Positions 22,611 to 23,670 of a DNA stretch of 23,670 nt are shown piece after piece. The stretch is from positions 1-23,670 of the forward strand of contig JADFRV010000009.1 in the NCBI GenBank assembly GCA_022561095.1, given 5' to 3'. Source of the DNA: Chloroflexota bacterium. Lineage in GTDB: Bacteria; Chloroflexota; Dehalococcoidia; SM23-28-2; RBG-16-64-32. How positions within the stretch are numbered: the first letter of the stretch is position 1; each line of letters begins with the position of its first letter. The translations under genes were made by a program, and so were the position numbers. Below the pieces are notes generated by a model. The model had not been told where the DNA came from. It was given only the letters and a program-made list of their open reading frames with translations, and searched no databases.

Positions 22611-23670
22611 TGCCGTACAGAACATGGTTCAACAACAAATTTCTGGGGTCAAATTTATCTGTGCAAATACAGATAAACAAGCGCTTGATCGTATGTCTGC
22701 ACCAAATAAAGTGCAGTTAGGTGAACAAAGTACACGTGGTCTAGGTGCAGGTGCTAAACCTGAAATTGGTCGTGCTGCGGCTGAAGAAACACGTGATGCG
22801 ATTCGTCAACACCTTGAAGGCACAGATATGGTTTTCGTCACCGCAGGTATGGGCGGTGGTACAGGAACAGGTGGTGCGCCAGTCGTTGCTGAGATTGCTA
22901 AGGAAATGGGCATTCTGACCGTAGGCGTGGTGACTACACCGTTTCGTTTTGAAGGTCGTCGTCGTGTCAAATCGGCTGAACAAGGTATTGAAGAGCTTGA
23001 AAAACATGTTGACTCGCTAATCATTATTCCAAACTCACGCTTACTCGATGTCTATGGCGACATCTCAATGCATGATGCGTATAAAAAAGCAGATGATGTC
23101 TTGCTCAATGCAGTACGCAGTATCTTTGATTTGGTGGTCAATCCTGGTCTCATCAACCTTGACTTTGCAGATTTAAAAACAGCCATGAGCACCCGTGGTT
23201 ACGCCATGATGGGTACAGGTATTGGTCGTGGTGAAAAGCGTGCTGAACAAGCTGCTGAAATGGCGATCCGCAGTCCGCTATTGGATAAAGTCAATATTCG
23301 TGATGCTAAAGGCGTGTTATTAAATATCACTGGTGGTGAAGATTTATCACTGCGTGAAGCTGAAACAATTGCAGATTTTGTCGCTGAAATCGTCGATGAA
23401 GATGAAGTTGAATTTTTCTACGGCACAGCGATCGATCCAGATGTCCGTGACGAAATTCGTGTCACTGTGGTTGCTACTGGTTTAACACGTAATAATGATG
23501 ACATTTCATCAACGCCAAAATCAACTACACAACAACGCTCAAATCAACCTGCTCAAAGCACAACTGATGAAGAAGACGTTCCTGCAATCAGTCGTCAAGC
23601 ACAGAGTAATCCTGCTGCTAACAATGATCATGTAGCATCAACCCAACAAAATACCGGTTCACCACGTCCA
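22591..23670 (+). CDS. ftsZ: Cell-division GTPase FtsZ, partial at both ends, foreign origin
   Basis: This ~360-residue open frame encodes most of FtsZ, the tubulin homologue that forms the division ring. It starts inside the first glycine loop (VGGGGGNAV), so the usual ~20 N-terminal residues and start codon are missing. The tubulin signature GGGTGTG is at 22852-22872, followed by GAPVVAEIAKEMGILTVGVVTTPF. The catalytic T7-loop NLDFAD is at 23155-23172. YAMMGTG and VTVVATGL follow. The last ~55 residues are a Gln/Ser/Asn-rich linker cut by the window end, so the C-terminal FtsA/ZipA-binding peptide is not seen. FICANTDKQALDRMSAPNKVQLG and the AT-rich codon use look gammaproteobacterial, probably Moraxellaceae (inference). 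It does not belong to the genome of the other genes. Confidence 0.95.

Noticed and set aside
22741..23024. Two short minus-strand frames (88 and 72 residues)
   Set aside because: Antisense to the conserved FtsZ GTPase domain.
22164..23670. CAP gene beside ftsZ as a novel division or cell-surface system
   Set aside because: The two genes are both truncated at the same low-complexity point and differ strongly in composition, so their adjacency is most likely an assembly artefact.

Overview
The window holds two unrelated pieces of DNA. Positions 1 to about 22,590 are a high-GC bacterial chromosome segment, gene-dense and without mobile elements, phage genes, rRNA, tRNA or CRISPR that I can see. 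The 31-residue ribosomal protein bS22, lipoproteins with acidic linkers, many GTG/TTG starts and an apparent mix of Shine-Dalgarno and leaderless starts suggest a Chloroflexota (Dehalococcoidia-like) or related Gram-positive-type lineage; this placement is inference. From about 22,591 to the end the sequence is AT-richer (a hand-counted line is 40% GC against 78% in a line of the proBA region) and encodes the middle of a gammaproteobacterial, probably Moraxellaceae-like, FtsZ. The two pieces meet inside a GGT/CCACC low-complexity stretch, so the window end is most likely a chimeric assembly join, not biology.

Layout: 1-2239 (minus) is a class II fumarase (cut by the window edge) preceded by an aldehyde dehydrogenase. 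2426-5738 (plus) is a tandem pair of related membrane sensors: a sensor-only protein, then a full sensor-HAMP-PAS-GGDEF-EAL c-di-GMP enzyme. 5728-7251 (minus) is a thiolase-like protein without the nucleophilic cysteine. 7401-9902 (plus) is a complete polar amino-acid ABC importer (binding lipoprotein, permease, ATPase) behind a consensus promoter, followed by a PrcB-domain lipoprotein. 10505-11260 (minus) is an SDR dehydrogenase. 11428-12768 (plus) holds an orphan TIM-barrel-like protein and a MerR regulator. 12844-13356 (minus) is a membrane-anchored CopC-domain protein.

13523-17215 (plus) is a proline-biosynthesis cluster, proB - bS22 - methyltransferase - proA, followed by a small acidic protein. 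17232-20027 (minus) is an operon of split transketolase (N half, C half) and a CDF metal transporter. 20112-22167 (plus) holds an amidohydrolase broken by an apparent single-base deletion in a G run, an RNA 2',3'-cyclic phosphodiesterase (ThpR) and a small membrane protein. 22164 to about 22,600 (minus) is a CAP-domain protein whose N-terminus is lost at the chimeric join.

Most of this is housekeeping metabolism, transport and signalling. I found no convincing new multi-gene system. The best leads are the chimeric join, the frameshifted hydrolase, the duplicated sensor module, bS22 inside a proBA cluster, the Cys-less thiolase, the altered CDF metal site, the insertion in the split transketolase, and a recurring TANNAT-like box 7-9 nt before several start codons.
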